Notes under the pieces: generated by a model | What the model saw: only the letters and a program-made list of their open reading frames with translations | Database searches by the model: none | What the model was told of the DNA's origin: nothing | NCBI GenBank assembly: GCA_026874595.1 | Contig: CM049315.1 | Location: 62,679,389-62,743,388, forward strand | Source: Sipunculus nudus | Taxonomy: Eukaryota; Annelida; Sipuncula; Golfingiida; Sipunculidae | Length of the DNA: 64,000 bases | Direction of reading: 5' to 3' | Program-made: the position numbers and the translations under genes | Shown here: positions 39,691 through 52,998 of the stretch, in pieces | Layout: each line of letters starts with the position of its first letter | Position numbering within the stretch: position 1 is the stretch's first letter

Positions 39691-41038
39691 GCTTCATTTG
39701 CAATTAAAACGGCCATTTTTGCACAACACACGATCTTGTAGTACGCGAAAACCGAGCTGATTGCGACGAAAACGACGATTGTAACGGGTTTTAAGTCGCC
39801 TAATGAAATTTCTGAAACGCTTCTTTCGCATTTTAAACTGGCCATTTTTGCACGGATCATGATCTATTATAACGCAAAAACCGAGTCGATTTCGACAAAA
39901 AAGATCTTTGTAACTGGTTTTAAGTGGCCTATTGAAGCTTCTTAAACTCTTCTTTTGCAGTTTAAATCGGTCATCTTTGCACCACAGACGATTTTGAATT
40001 ACGCAAAAAAAAACCGAGCTGATTTCAGCAAAAACGACGTTGCTAACTGGTTCTTAATGGCCTGATAAAGCTTCTAAAACGCTTCTTTCGCAGTTTAAAT
40101 CGGTCATCTTTGCCCAAAACACGATCTTGTATTACGCAAAAAAACCGAGCTGATTTCGGCGTAAAAGACGTTTGTATCTGGTTCTAAACGGCCTAATAAA
40201 GTTTCTGAATTGCTTCTTTTGCAATTTAAATCTGCAATTTTTGCACAACACACGATCATGAATAAGGCTAAAACCTAGCTGATTTCGGCGAGATCGATGT
40301 TTGTACCCGGTTCCAAATGGCCTAATGGAGCTTCTGAATTGCTTCTTTTGCAATTTTAATGTTCTATTTTACACAACACGATGTTGTATTACGCTAAAAC
40401 CGATCTGATTTCAGCAAGAGCGACGTTTTTACCAATTTCTAAATGGCCTAATGAAGCTATTAAAACGCTTCTATCGCAGTTTAAATAAGCCGTTTCTGCA
40501 CAAATCACGATCTTGTATTACGAAAAAAACGAGCTGATTTCGGCGTAAAAGACGTTTCTAACTGGTTCTTAATGGCCTGATGAAGCTTCTAAAACGCTTC
40601 CTTGGCAGTTGAAATCGGTCATCTTTGCACAAAACACGGTCTTGTATTACGCAAAAACCGAGCTGATTTCGGCAAAAACGACTTTTGTAACTGGTTGTAA
40701 ATGGACAAATGAAGCTTCTAAAACGCTTCTTTCGCAGTTCAAATCGGCCATTTATTCACAATGTACGATCTTGTATAACGCGAAAATCGCGCTGATTTCG
40801 GCAAAAACGACTTTTGTAACTGGTTGTAAATGGACAAATGAAGCTTCTAAAACGCTTCTTTCGCAGTTTAAATCGGCCATTTTGCACAAACAGGATCCTA
40901 TATTACGCAAAAACCGAGCTGATTTCGGCAAAAAAACGACATTTGTAACTGGTTCTAAATGGCCCAATGAAGTTTCTCAAACGCTTCTTTTGCAGTTTAA
41001 ATCATCATCTTTGCACAACACACGATCTTATATTACGC

Positions 41039-41052
41039 AAAAAAAAAAAAAC
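41039..41052 (+). repeat. Longest A-tract (14 A) at the monomer's variable homopolymer
   Basis: Most monomers have 5-6 A between ACGC and CCGAG or TCGAG. Here the run is 14. Runs of about 9-10 occur at the same monomer position near 29431, 36637, 37801, 38966, 42971 and 48241. On the inverted side the matching T-runs are 10 (near 55266) and 11 (near 60567). This accounts for many one-base shifts between HOR copies. Confidence 0.85.
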
Positions 41053-41376
41053 CGAGCTGATTTCAGCAAAAACGACGTTACTAACTGATTCTTAATGGCC
41101 TGATGAAGCTTCTTAAACGCTTCTTTTGCAGTTTAAATCGGTCATCTTTGTACAAAACACGATCTTGTATTACGCAAAAACCGAGCTGATTTCGGCGTAA
41201 AAAATGTTTGTATCTGGTTCTAAACGGCCTAATGAAGCTTCTGAATTGCTTCTTTTGCAATTTAAATCTGCAATTTTTGCACAACACACGATCATGAATT
41301 AGGCAAAAACCTAGCTGATTTCGGCGAGATCGATGTTTGTACCCGGTTCTAAATGGCCTAATGGAGCTTCTGAATT

Positions 41377-42144
41377 GCTTCTTTTGCAATTTTAATCTTC
41401 TATTTTGCACAACACGATCTTGTACTATGCGCAAACCGATCTGATTTCAGCAAAAGCGACGTTTTTAACAATTTCTAAATGGCCTAATGAAGCTATTTAA
41501 ACGCTTCTATCGCAGTTTATATCAGCCGTTTCTGCACAAATCACGATCTTGTATTACGAAAAAACCGAGCTGATTTCGTCGTAAAAGACTTTTGTATCTG
41601 ATTCTAAACGGCCTAATGAAGCTTCTGATTTGCTTCTTTTGCAATTGAAATCTGTAATTTTTGCACAACACACGTTCCTGAAATAGCCAAAAACCTAGCT
41701 GATTTCGGCGAGATCGATGTTTGTACCCGGTTCTAAATGGCCTAATGGAGCTTCTGAATTGCTTCTTTTGCAATTTTAATCTTCTATTTTGCACAACACG
41801 ATCTTGTACTACGCGAAAACCGATCTGATTTCAGCAAAAGCGACGTTTTTAACAATTTCTAAATGGCCTAATGAAGCTATTTAAACGCTTCTATCGCAGT
41901 TTATATTAGCCGTTTCTGCACAAATCACGATCTTGTATTACGAAAAAACCGAGCTGATTTCGTCGTAAAAGACGTTTGTATCTGATTCTAAACGGCCTAC
42001 TGAAGCTTCTGAATTGCTTCTTTTGCAATTGAAATCTGTAATTTTTGCACAACACACGTTCCTGAATTAGCCAAAAACCTAGCTGATTTCGGCGAGATCG
42101 ATGTTTGTACCCGGTTCTAAATGGCCTAATGGAGCTTCTGAATT
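41377..42144 (+). repeat. A-B-C trimer in tandem (384 bp x 2)
   Basis: A-type monomer starts at 41377, 41761 and 42145 mark two trimers matching those at 30.5 kb and at the window start. The second ends at a junction into a J/A-like monomer with unusual changes (CCGATTTTATTTCCGC and GAGAGACG near 42205-42230). GAGAGACG also occurs near 48652, linking the two places. Confidence 0.85.
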
Positions 42145-42270
42145 GCTTCTTTTGCAATTTTAATCTTCTATTTTGCACAACACGATGTTGTATTACGCAA
42201 AAACCGATTTTATTTCCGCAAGAGAGACGTTTTTACCAATTTCTAAATGGCCTAATGAAGCTATTAAAAC

Positions 42271-44083
42271 GCTTCTATCGCAGTTTAAATCGGCCATTTT
42301 GCGCAAAACAGGATCCTATATTACACAAAAACCGAGCTGATTTCGGCCAAAAAACGACATTTGTAACTGGTTCTAAATGGCCTAATGAAGTTTCTCAAAC
42401 GCTTCTTTCGCAGTTTGAATCGGTGATCATTGCACAAGACACGATCTTGTATAAAGCGAACACCGAGCTGATTTCGGGAAAAACGACGTTCGTAACTTGT
42501 TCTAAATGGCCTGATGAAGCTATTAAAACGCTTCTTTCGCAGTTCAAATCGGCCATTTATTCACAACGTACGATCTTGTATAACGCGAAAATCGCGCTGA
42601 TTTCGGCAAAAACGACTTTTGTAACTGGTTGTAAATGGACAAATGAAGCTTCTAAAACGCTTCTTTCGCAGTTTAAACTGGCCATTTTTGCACGGATCAT
42701 GATCTATTATAACGCAAAAACCGAGTCGATTTCGGCAAAAAAGATCTTTGTAACTGGTTTTAAGTGGCCTATTGAACCTTCTTAAACTCTTCTTCTGCAT
42801 TTTAAATCGGTCATCTTTGCACAAACACGATCTTATATTACACTAAAAAATCGAGCTGATTTTAGCAAAAACGACGTTTCTAACTTCTTAATTGCCTGAT
42901 GAATCTTCTAAAATGCTTCTTTAGCAGTTTAAATCGGTCATCTTTGCACAACAGACGATTTTGTATTACGCAAAAAAAAAACCGAGCTTATTTCAGCAAA
43001 AACGACGTTGCTAACTGGTTCTTAATGGCCTGATGAAGCTTCTAAAACGCTTCTTTCGCAGTTTAAATCGGTCATCTTTGCACAAAACACGATCTTGTAT
43101 TACGCAAAAACCGATCTGATTTCAGCAAGAGCGACGTTTTTACCAATTTCTAAATGGCCTAATGAAGCTATTAAAACGCTTCTATCGCAGTTTAAATCGG
43201 CCATTTTGCGCAAAACAGGATCCTATATTACACAAAAACCGAGCTGATTTCGGCCAAAAAACGACATTTGTAACTGGTTCTAAATGGCCTAATGAAGTTT
43301 CTCAAACGCTTCTTTCGCAGTTTGAATCGGTGATCATTGCACAAGACACGATCTTGTATAAAGCGAACACCGAGCTGATTTCGGGAAAAACGACGTTCGT
43401 AACTTGTTCTAAATGGCCTGATGAAGCTATTAAAACGCTTCTTTCGCAGTTCAAATCGGCCATTTATTCACAACGTACGATCTTGTATAACGCGAAAATC
43501 GCGCTGATTTCGGCAAAAACGACTTTTGTAACTGGTTGTAAATGGACAAATGAAGCTTCTAAAACGCTTCTTTCGCAGTTTAAACTGGCCATTTTTGCAC
43601 GGATCATGATCTATTATAACGCAAAAACCGAGTCGATTTCGGCAAAAAAGATCTTTGTAACTGGTTTTAAGTGGCCTATTGAACCTTCTTAAACTCTTCT
43701 TCTGCATTTTAAATCGGTCATCTTTGCACAAACACGATCTTATATTACACTAAAAAATCGAGCTGATTTTAGCAAAAACGACGTTTCTAACTTCTTAATT
43801 GCCTGATGAATCTTCTAAAATGCTTCTTTAGCAGTTTAAATCGGTCATCTTTGCACAACAGACGATTTTGTATTACGCAAAAAAAAACCGAGCTTATTTC
43901 AGCAAAAACGACGTTGCTAACTGGTTCTTAATGGCCTGATGAAGCTTCTAAAACGCTTCTTTCGCAGTTTAAATCGGTCATCTTTGCACAAAACACGATC
44001 TTGTATTACGCAAAAACCGATCTGATTTCAGCAAGAGCGACGTTTTTACCAATTTCTAAATGGCCTAATGAAGCTATTAAAAC
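42271..44083 (+). repeat. Tandem 907-bp HOR, two 7-monomer units
   Basis: Unit 1 is 42271-43177 (907 bp) and unit 2 is 43178-44083 (906 bp, one A fewer in the A-run near 43880). Each opens with a chimeric monomer that starts like K (GCTTCTATCGCAG) and continues like P (AAATCGGCCATTTTGCGC, AACAGGATCC). N, O, H, I, D-like and J follow. The next unit, from 44084, opens with a normal K monomer instead. Confidence 0.92.
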
Positions 44084-47000
44084 GCTTCTATCGCAGTTTA
44101 AATCAGCCGTTTCTGCACAAATCACGATCTTGTATTACGAAAAAAACGAGCTGATTTCGGCGTAAAAGACGTTTCTAACTGGTTCTTAATGGCCTGATGA
44201 AGCTTCTAAAACGCTTCTTAAGCAGTTTAAATCGGTCATCTTTGCACAACACACGATTTTGTATTACGCAAAAAATCGAGTTGATTTCGGCGAAAAAGAC
44301 TTTGGTATCTGGTTCTAAATGGCCTAATAAAGCACCTGAATTGATTCTTTTGCAATTTAAATCTGCAATATTTGCACAAACACGATCTTGCATTACGCAA
44401 AAAAAATCGAGCTGATTTCAGCAAAAACGACGTTTCTAACTGGTTCTTAATGGCCTGATGAAGCTTCTAAAAAGCTTCTTTCGCAGTTTAAATCGGTGAT
44501 CATTGCACAAGACACGATCTTGTATAAAGCGAACACCGAGCTGATTTCGGGAAAAACGACGTTCGTAACTTGTTCTAAATGGCCTGATGAAGCTATTAAA
44601 ACGCTTCTTTCGCAGTTCAAATCGGCCATTTATTCACAACGTACGATCTTGTATAACGCGAAAATCGCGCTGATTCCGGCAAAAACGACTTTTGTAACTG
44701 GTTGTAAATGGACAAATGAAGCTTCTAAAACGCTTCTTTCGCAGTTTAAATCGGCCATTTTGCACGAAACAGGATCCTATATTACGCAAAAACCGAGCTG
44801 ATTTCGGCCAAAAAACGACATTTGTAACTGATTCTAAACGGCCTAATGAAGCTTCTGAATCGCTTCTTTTGCAATTTAAATCTGCAATTTTTGCACAACA
44901 CACGATCATGAATAAGGCAAAAACCTAGCTGATTTCGGCGAGATCGATGTTTGTACCCGGTTCTAAATGGCCTAATGGAGCTTCTGAATTGCTTCTTTTG
45001 CAATTTTAATCTTCTATTTTGCACAACACGATCTTGTACTACGCGAAAACCGATCTGATTTCAGCAAAAGCGACGTTTTTAACAATTTCTAAATGGCCTA
45101 ATGAAGCTATTTAAATGGTTCTATCGCAGTTTATATTAGCCGTTTCTGCACAAATCACGATCTTGTATTACGAAAAAACCGAGCTGATTTCGTCGTAAAA
45201 GACGTTTGTATCTGATTCTAAACGGCCTAATGAAGCTTCTGAATTGCTTCTTTTGCAATTGAAATCTGTAATTTTTGCACAACACACGTTCCTGAATTAG
45301 CCAAAAACCTAGCTGATTTCGGCGAGATCGATGTTTGTACCCGTTTCTCAATGGCCTAATGGAGCTTCTGAATTGCTTCTTTTGCAATTTTAATCTTCTA
45401 TTTTGCACAACACGATCTTGTGCTACGCGAAAACCAATCTGATTTCAGCAAAAACGACGTTTTTAACAATTTCTAAATGGCCTAATGAAGCTATTTAAAC
45501 GCTTCTATCGCAGTTGATATTAGCCGTTTCTGTACAAATCACGATCTTGTATTACGAAAAAACCGAGCTGATTTCGTCGTAAAAGACGTTTGTATCTGAT
45601 TCTAAACGGCCTAATGAAGCTTCTGAATTGCTTCTTTTGCAATTTAAATCTGTAATTTTTGCACAACACACGTTCCTGAATTAGCCAAAAACCTAGCTGA
45701 TTTCGGCGAGATCGATGTTTGTACCCGGTTCTAAATGGCCTAATGGAGCTTCTGAATTGCTTCTTTTGCAATTTTAATCTTCTATTTTGCACAACACGAT
45801 GTTGTATTACGCGAAAACCGATCTGATTTCAGCAAGAGCGACGTTTTTACCAATTTCTAAATGGCCTAATGAAGCTATTAAAACGCTTCTATCTCAGTTT
45901 AAATCAGCCGTTTCTGCACAAATCACGATCTTGTATTAAGAAAAAAACGAGCTGATTTCGGCATAAAAGACGTTTCTAACTGGTTCTTAATGGCCTGATG
46001 AAGCTTCTAAAACGCTTCTTTAGCAGTTTAAATCGGTCATCTTTGCACAACACACGATTTTGTATTACGCAAAAAATCGAGCTGATTTCAGCAAAAACGA
46101 CGTTGCTAACTGGTTCTTAATGGCCTGATGAAGCTTCTAAAAGGCTTCCTTGGCAGTTGAAATCGGTCATCTTTGCACAAAACACGATGTTGTATTACGC
46201 AAAAACCGATCTGATTTCGGCGAAAAAGACGTTGGTAACTGGTTCTAAATGGGCTAATAAAGCTCCTGAATTGATTCTTTTGGAATTTAAATCTGCGATT
46301 TTGTATTAAGCGAAAACCTTGCTGATTTCGGCAAAAACGACGTTTGTAACTTGTTTTAAATGGCCTGATGAAGCTATTAAAACGCTTCATTTGCAATTTA
46401 AACGGCCATTTTTGCACAACACACGATCTTGTAGTACGCGAAAACCGAGCTGACTGCGGCGAAAACGACTTTTGTAACGGGTTTTAAGTCGCCTAATGAA
46501 GTTTCTGAAACGCTTCTTTCGCAGTTTAAACTGGCCATTTCTGCACAAATCATGATCTATTATAACGCAAAATCCGAGTCGATTTCGGCAAAAAAGATCT
46601 TTGTAACTGGTTTGAAGTGGCCTATTGAAGCTTCTTAAACTCTTCTTTTGCAGTTTAAATCGGTCATTTTTGCACAAACACGATCTTATATTACGCTAAA
46701 AAATCGAGCTGATTTCAGCAAAAACGACGTTTCTAACTGGTTCTTAATGGCCTGATGAAGTTTCTAAAATGCTTATTTAGCAGTTTTAATCGGTGATATT
46801 TGCCCAACACACGATCTTGTACTACGCAAAAACCGAGCTTATTTCGGCGAAAACGACGGTTGTAACGAGTTATAAGTCGCCTTATGAAGCTATTGAATCT
46901 CTTCTCTCGCAGTTTAAATCGGTGATATTTGCCCAACACACGATCTTGTACTACGCAAAAACCGAGCTTATTTAAGCGAAAACGACGGTTGTAACGGGTT

Positions 47001-50000
47001 TTAAGTCGACTAATGAAGCTATTGAATCGCTTCTTTCCCAGTTTAAATCGGTCATCTTTGCACAACACACGATTTTGTATTACGCAAAAACCGAGCTGAT
47101 TTCGGCGTAAAAGATGTTTGTATCTGGTTCTAAACGGCCTAATGAAGCTTCTGAATTGCTTCTTTTGCAATTTAAATCTGCAATTTTTGCAGAACACACG
47201 ATCATGAATTAGGCAAAAACCTAGCTGATTTCGGCGAGATCGATGTTTGTACCCGCTTCTAATTGGCCTAATAGAGCTTCTGAATTGCTTCTTTTGCAAT
47301 TTAAATCTGTAATTTTTGCACAACACACGTTCCTGAATTAGGCAAAAACCTATCTGATTTCGGCGAGATCGATGTTTGTACCCGGTTCTAAATGGCCTAA
47401 TGGAGCTTCTGAATTGCTTCTTTTGCAATTTTAATCTTCTATTTTGCACAACACGATCTTATATTACGCGAAAACCGATCTGATTTCAGCAAGAGCGACG
47501 TTTTAACCAATTTCTAAATGGCCTAATAAAGCTATTAAAACGCTTCTATCGCAGTTTAAATCAGCCGTTTCTGCACAAATCACGATCTTGTATTACGAAA
47601 AAAACGAGCTGATTTCCGCGTAAAAGACGTTTCTAACTGGTTTTTAATGGCCTGATGAAGCTTCTAAAACGCTTCTTTCACAGTTTAAATCGGAGATCAT
47701 TGCACAAGACACGATCTTGTATAAAGCGAAAACCGAGCTGATTTCGGCAAAAACGACGTTTGTAACTTGATTTAAATGGCCTGATGAAGCTATTAAAACG
47801 CTTCATTTGCAATTAAAACGGCCATTTTTGCACAACACACGATCTTGTAGTACGCGAAAACCGAGCTGATTGCGACGAAAACGACGATTGTAATGGGTTT
47901 TAAGTCGCCAAAAGAAATTTCTGAAACGCTTCTTTCGCATTTTAAACTGGCCATTTTTGCACGGATCATGATCTATTATAACGCAAAAACCGAGTCGATT
48001 TCGACAAAAAAGATCTTTGTAACTGGTTTTAAGTGGCCTATTGAACCTTCTTAAACTCTTCTTTTGCAGTTTAAATCGGTCATCTTTGCACAAACACCAT
48101 CTTATATTACGCTAAAAAATCGAGCTGATTTTAGCAAAAACGACGTTTCTAACTTCTAAATTGCCTGATGAAGCTTCTAAAACGCTTCTTTAGCAGTTTA
48201 AATCGGTCATATTTGCACCACAGACGATTTTGAATTACGCAAAAAAAAAACCGAGCTGATTTCAGCAAAAACGACGTTGCTAACTGGTTCTTAATGGCCT
48301 GATGAAGCTTCTAAAACGCTTCTTTCGCAGTTTAAATCGGTCATCTTTGCACAAAACACGATCTTGTATTACGCAAAAACCGAGCTGATTTCGGCGTAAA
48401 AGACGTTTGTATCTGGTTCTAAACGGCCTAATAAAGTTTCTGAATTGCTTCTTTTGCAATTTAAATCTGCAATTTTTGCACAACACACCATCATGAATAA
48501 GGCTAAAACCTTTCTGATTTCGGCGAGATCGATGTTTGTACCCGGTTCCAAATGGCCTAATGGAGCTTCTGAATTGCTTCTTTTGCAATTTTAATCTTCT
48601 ATTTTGCACAACACGATGTTGTATTACGCGAAAACCGATGTGATTTCAGCAAGAGAGACGTTTTTACCAATTTCTAAATGGCCTAATGAAGCTATTAAAA
48701 CGCTTCTATCGCAGTTTAAATCGGCCATTTTGCGCAAAACAGGATCCTATATTACACAAAAACCGAGCTGATTTCGGCCAAAAAACGACATTTGTAACTG
48801 GTTCTAAATGGCCTAATGAAGTTTCTCAAACGCTTCTTTCGCAGTTTGAATCGGTGATCATTGCACAAGACACGATCTTGTATAAAGCGAACACCGAGCT
48901 GATTTCGGGAAAAACGACGTTCGTAACTTGTTCTAAATGGCCTGATGAAGCTATTAAAACGCTTCTTTCGCAGTTCAAATCGGCCATTTATTCACAACGT
49001 ACGATCTTGTATAACGCGAAAATCGCGCTGATTTCGGCAAAAACGACTTTTGTAACTGGTTGTAAATGGACAAATGAAGCTTCTAAAACGCTTCTTTCGC
49101 AGTTTAAACTGGCCATTTTTGCACGGATCATGATCTATTATAACGCAAAAACCGAGTCGATTTCGGCAAAAAAGATCTTTGTAACTGGTTTTAAGTGGCC
49201 TATTGAACCTTCTTAAACTCTTCTTCTGCATTTTAAATCGGTCATCTTTGCACAAACACGATCTTATATTACACTAAAAAATCGAGCTGATTTTAGCAAA
49301 AACGACGTTTCTAACTTCTTAATTGCCTGATGAATCTTCTAAAATGCTTCTTTAGCAGTTTAAATCGGTCATCTTTGCACAACAGACGATTTTGTATTAC
49401 GCAAAAAAAAACCGAGCTTATTTCAGCAAAAACGACGTTGCTAACTGGTTCTTAATGGCCTGATGAAGCTTCTAAAACGCTTCTTTCGCAGTTTAAATCG
49501 GTCATCTTTGCACAAAACACGATCTTGTATTACGCAAAAACCGATCTGATTTCAGCAAGAGCGACGTTTTTACCAATTTCTAAATGGCCTAATGAAGCTA
49601 TTAAAACGCTTCTATCGCAGTTTAAATCAGCCGTTTCTGCACAAATCACGATCTTGTATTACGAAAAAAACGAGCTGATTTCGGCGTAAAAGACGTTTCT
49701 AACTGGTTCTTAATGGCCTGATGAAGCTTCTAAAACGCTTCTTAAGCAGTTTAAATCGGTCATCTTTGCACAACACACGATTTTGTATTACGCAAAAAAT
49801 CGAGTTGATTTCGGCGAAAAAGACTTTGGTATCTGGTTCTAAATGGCCTAATAAAGCACCTGAATTGATTCTTTTGCAATTTAAATCTGCAATATTTGCA
49901 CAAACACGATCTTGCATTACGCAAAAAAAATCGAGCTGATTTCAGCAAAAACGACGTTTCTAACTGGTTCTTAATGGCCTGATGAAGCTTCTAAAAAGCT

Positions 50001-52498
50001 TCTTTCGCAGTTTAAATCGGTGATCATTGCACAAGACACGATCTTGTATAAAGCGAACACCGAGCTGATTTCGGGAAAAACGACGTTCGTAACTTGTTCT
50101 AAATGGCCTGATGAAGCTATTAAAACGCTTCTTTCGCAGTTCAAATCGGCCATTTATTCACAACGTACGATCTTGTATAACGCGAAAATCGCGCTGATTC
50201 CGGCAAAAACGACTTTTGTAACTGGTTGTAAATGGACAAATGAAGCTTCTAAAACGCTTCTTTCGCAGTTTAAATCGGCTATTTTGCACGAAACAGGATC
50301 CTATATTACGCAAAAACCGAGCTGATTTCGGCCAAAAAACGACATTTGTAACTGATTCTAAACGGCCTAATGAAGCTTCTGAATCGCTTCTTTTGCAATT
50401 TAAATCTGCAATTTTTGCACAACACACGATCATGAATAAGGCAAAAACCTAGCTGATTTCGGCGAGATCGATGTTTGTACCCGGTTCTAAATGGCCTAAT
50501 GGAGCTTCTGAATTGCTTCTTTTGCAATTTTAATCTTCTATTTTGCACAACACGATCTTGTACTACGCGAAAACCGATCTGATTTCAGCAAAAGCGACGT
50601 TTTTAACAATTTCTAAATGGCCTAATGAAGCTATTTAAATGGTTCTATCGCAGTTTATATTAGCCGTTTCTGCACAAATCACGATCTTGTATTACGAAAA
50701 AACCGAGCTGATTTCGTCGTAAAAGATGTTTGTATCTGATTCTAAACGGCCTAATGAAGCTTCTGAATTGCTTCTTTTGCAATTGAAATCTGTAATTTTT
50801 GCACAACACACGTTCCTGAATTAGCCAAAAACCTAGCTGATTTCGGCGAGATCGATGTTTGTACCCGTTTCTCAATGGCCTAATGGAGCTTCTGAATTGC
50901 TTCTTTTGCAATTTTAATCTTCTATTTTGCACAACACGATCTTGTGCTACGCGAAAACCAATCTGATTTCAGCAAAAACGACGTTTTTAACAATTTCTAA
51001 ATGGCCTAATGAAGCTATTTAAACGCTTCTATCGCAGTTGATATTAGCCGTTTCTGTACAAATCACGATCTTGTATTACGAAAAAACCGAGCTGATTTCG
51101 TCGTAAAAGACGTTTGTATCTGATTCTAAACGGCCTAATGAAGCTTCTGAATTGCTTCTTTTGCAATTTAAATCTGTAATTTTTGCACAACACACGTTCC
51201 TGAATTAGCCAAAAACCTAGCTGATTTCGGCGAGATCGATGTTTGTACCCGGTTCTAAATGGCCTAATGGAGCTTCTGAATTGCTTCTTTTGCAATTTTA
51301 ATCTTCTATTTTGCACAACACGATGTTGTATTACGCGAAAACCGATCTGATTTCAGCAAGAGCGACGTTTTTACCAATTTCTAAATGGCCTAATGAAGCT
51401 ATTAAAACGCTTCTATCTCAGTTTAAATCAGCCGTTTCTGCACAAATCACGATCTTGTATTAAGAAAAAAACGAGCTGATTTCGGCATAAAAGACGTTTC
51501 TAACTGGTTCTTAATGGCCTGATGAAGCTTCTAAAACGCTTCTTTAGCAGTTTAAATCGGTCATCTTTGCACAACACACGATTTTGTATTACGCAAAAAA
51601 TCGAGCTGATTTCAGCAAAAACGACGTTGCTAACTGGTTCTTAATGGCCTGATGAAGCTTCTAAAAGGCTTCCTTGGCAGTTGAAATCGGTCATCTTTGC
51701 ACAAAACACGATGTTGTATTACGCAAAAACCGATCTGATTTCGGCGAAAAAGACGTTGGTAACTGGTTCTAAATGGGCTAATAAAGCTCCTGAATTGATT
51801 CTTTTGGAATTTAAATCTGCGATTTTGTATTAAGCGAAAACCTTGCTGATTTCGGCAAAAACGACGTTTGTAACTTGTTTTAAATGGCCTGATGAAGCTA
51901 TTAAAACGCTTCATTTGCAATTTAAACGGCCATTTTTGCACAACACACGATCTTGTAGTACGCGAAAACCGAGCTGACTGCGGCGAAAACGACTTTTGTA
52001 ACGGGTTTTAAGTCGCCTAATGAAGTTTCTGAAACGCTTCTTTCGCAGTTTAAACTGGCCATTTCTGCACAAATCATGATCTATTATAACGCAAAATCCG
52101 AGTCGATTTCGGCAAAAAAGATCTTTGTAACTGGTTTGAAGTGGCCTATTGAAGCTTCTTAAACTCTTCTTTTGCAGTTTAAATCGGTCATTTTTGCACA
52201 AACACGATCTTATATTACGCTAAAAAATCGAGCTGATTTCAGCAAAAACGACGTTTCTAACTGGTTCTTAATGGCCTGATGAAGTTTCTAAAATGCTTAT
52301 TTAGCAGTTTTAATCGGTGATATTTGCCCAACACACGATCTTGTACTACGCAAAAACCGAGCTTATTTCGGCGAAAACGACGGTTGTAACGAGTTATAAG
52401 TCGCCTTATGAAGCTATTGAATCTCTTCTCTCGCAGTTTAAATCGGTGATATTTGCCCAACACACGATCTTGTACTACGCAAAAAACCGAGCTTATTT
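43178..52498 (+). repeat. Tandem 5524-bp HOR (~43 monomers), second copy cut by the gap
   Basis: Copy 1 is 43178-48701. Copy 2 starts at 48702 and is still aligned at 52498, where the Ns begin, so 3797 of its 5524 bp are present. Differences noted are few: GGCCATTTT against GGCTATTTT (44753 and 50277), AAAGACG against AAAGATG (near 45207 and 50731), and one extra A just before the gap. Copy 1 contains both the second 907-bp unit and a block related to 28.9-34.3 kb. If the array continues in the same pattern, about 1.7 kb or more is missing in the gap. Confidence 0.93.
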
Positions 52499-52998
52499 NN
52501 NNNNNNNNNNNNNNNNNNNNNNNNNNNNNNNNNNNNNNNNNNNNNNNNNNNNNNNNNNNNNNNNNNNNNNNNNNNNNNNNNNNNNNNNNNNNNNNNNNNN
52601 NNNNNNNNNNNNNNNNNNNNNNNNNNNNNNNNNNNNNNNNNNNNNNNNNNNNNNNNNNNNNNNNNNNNNNNNNNNNNNNNNNNNNNNNNNNNNNNNNNNN
52701 NNNNNNNNNNNNNNNNNNNNNNNNNNNNNNNNNNNNNNNNNNNNNNNNNNNNNNNNNNNNNNNNNNNNNNNNNNNNNNNNNNNNNNNNNNNNNNNNNNNN
52801 NNNNNNNNNNNNNNNNNNNNNNNNNNNNNNNNNNNNNNNNNNNNNNNNNNNNNNNNNNNNNNNNNNNNNNNNNNNNNNNNNNNNNNNNNNNNNNNNNNNN
52901 NNNNNNNNNNNNNNNNNNNNNNNNNNNNNNNNNNNNNNNNNNNNNNNNNNNNNNNNNNNNNNNNNNNNNNNNNNNNNNNNNNNNNNNNNNNNNNNNNN
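52499..52998. other. Assembly gap, exactly 500 N
   Basis: A continuous run of 500 undetermined bases. A round 500 is a conventional fixed-size filler between joined contigs, so the true distance is probably unknown. The left contig ends 75 bases into a monomer that is the second of two near-identical neighbours (52295-52423 and from 52424). The right contig starts in mid-monomer and runs in the opposite orientation. The last bases before the gap (52480-52498) carry one extra A compared with the parallel copy 5524 bp upstream, as expected of lower consensus quality at a contig end. Confidence 0.98.

Larger units (their letters stand above)
1..52498 (+). repeat. Tandem satellite array, ~129-bp monomer, forward orientation
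   Basis: The monomer restarts about every 129 bases with a word close to GCTTCTTTCGCAGTTTAAAT. Starts in the first kilobase are at 3, 129, 258, 387, 513, 641, 771, 900, 1011 and 1139, so most monomers are 126-130 bp. Conserved words in order are CACGATCTTGTATTACGC, GAGCTGATTTC, ACGACGTTTGTAACTGG and AAATGGCCTAATGAAGCTTC. Consensus composition is about 40% GC with about nine CpG per monomer. About 18-20 monomer types can be told apart by fixed substitutions and follow one another in a recurring order, which is higher-order repeat (HOR) organisation. Nearly every monomer carries DraI (TTTAAA) and many carry HindIII (AAGCTT) sites, so those enzymes should cut the array into a ladder. I see no gene, RNA gene or mobile element anywhere in this stretch. 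I do not recognise the family. Its location at a centromere or in heterochromatin is inference from the architecture. Confidence 0.97.

Noticed and set aside
42105-42785. Open reading frame of 226 codons on the plus strand
   Set aside because: It is the opposite-strand reading of the same satellite, overlapped by antisense frames of similar quality. The 907-bp copy next to it opens at a different point (43162-43692). No promoter, splice or family evidence supports a gene.
1-52498. CRISPR array
   Set aside because: Repeats are 126-130 bp, directly adjacent and vary throughout. There are no short constant repeats separated by unique spacers and no cas genes.
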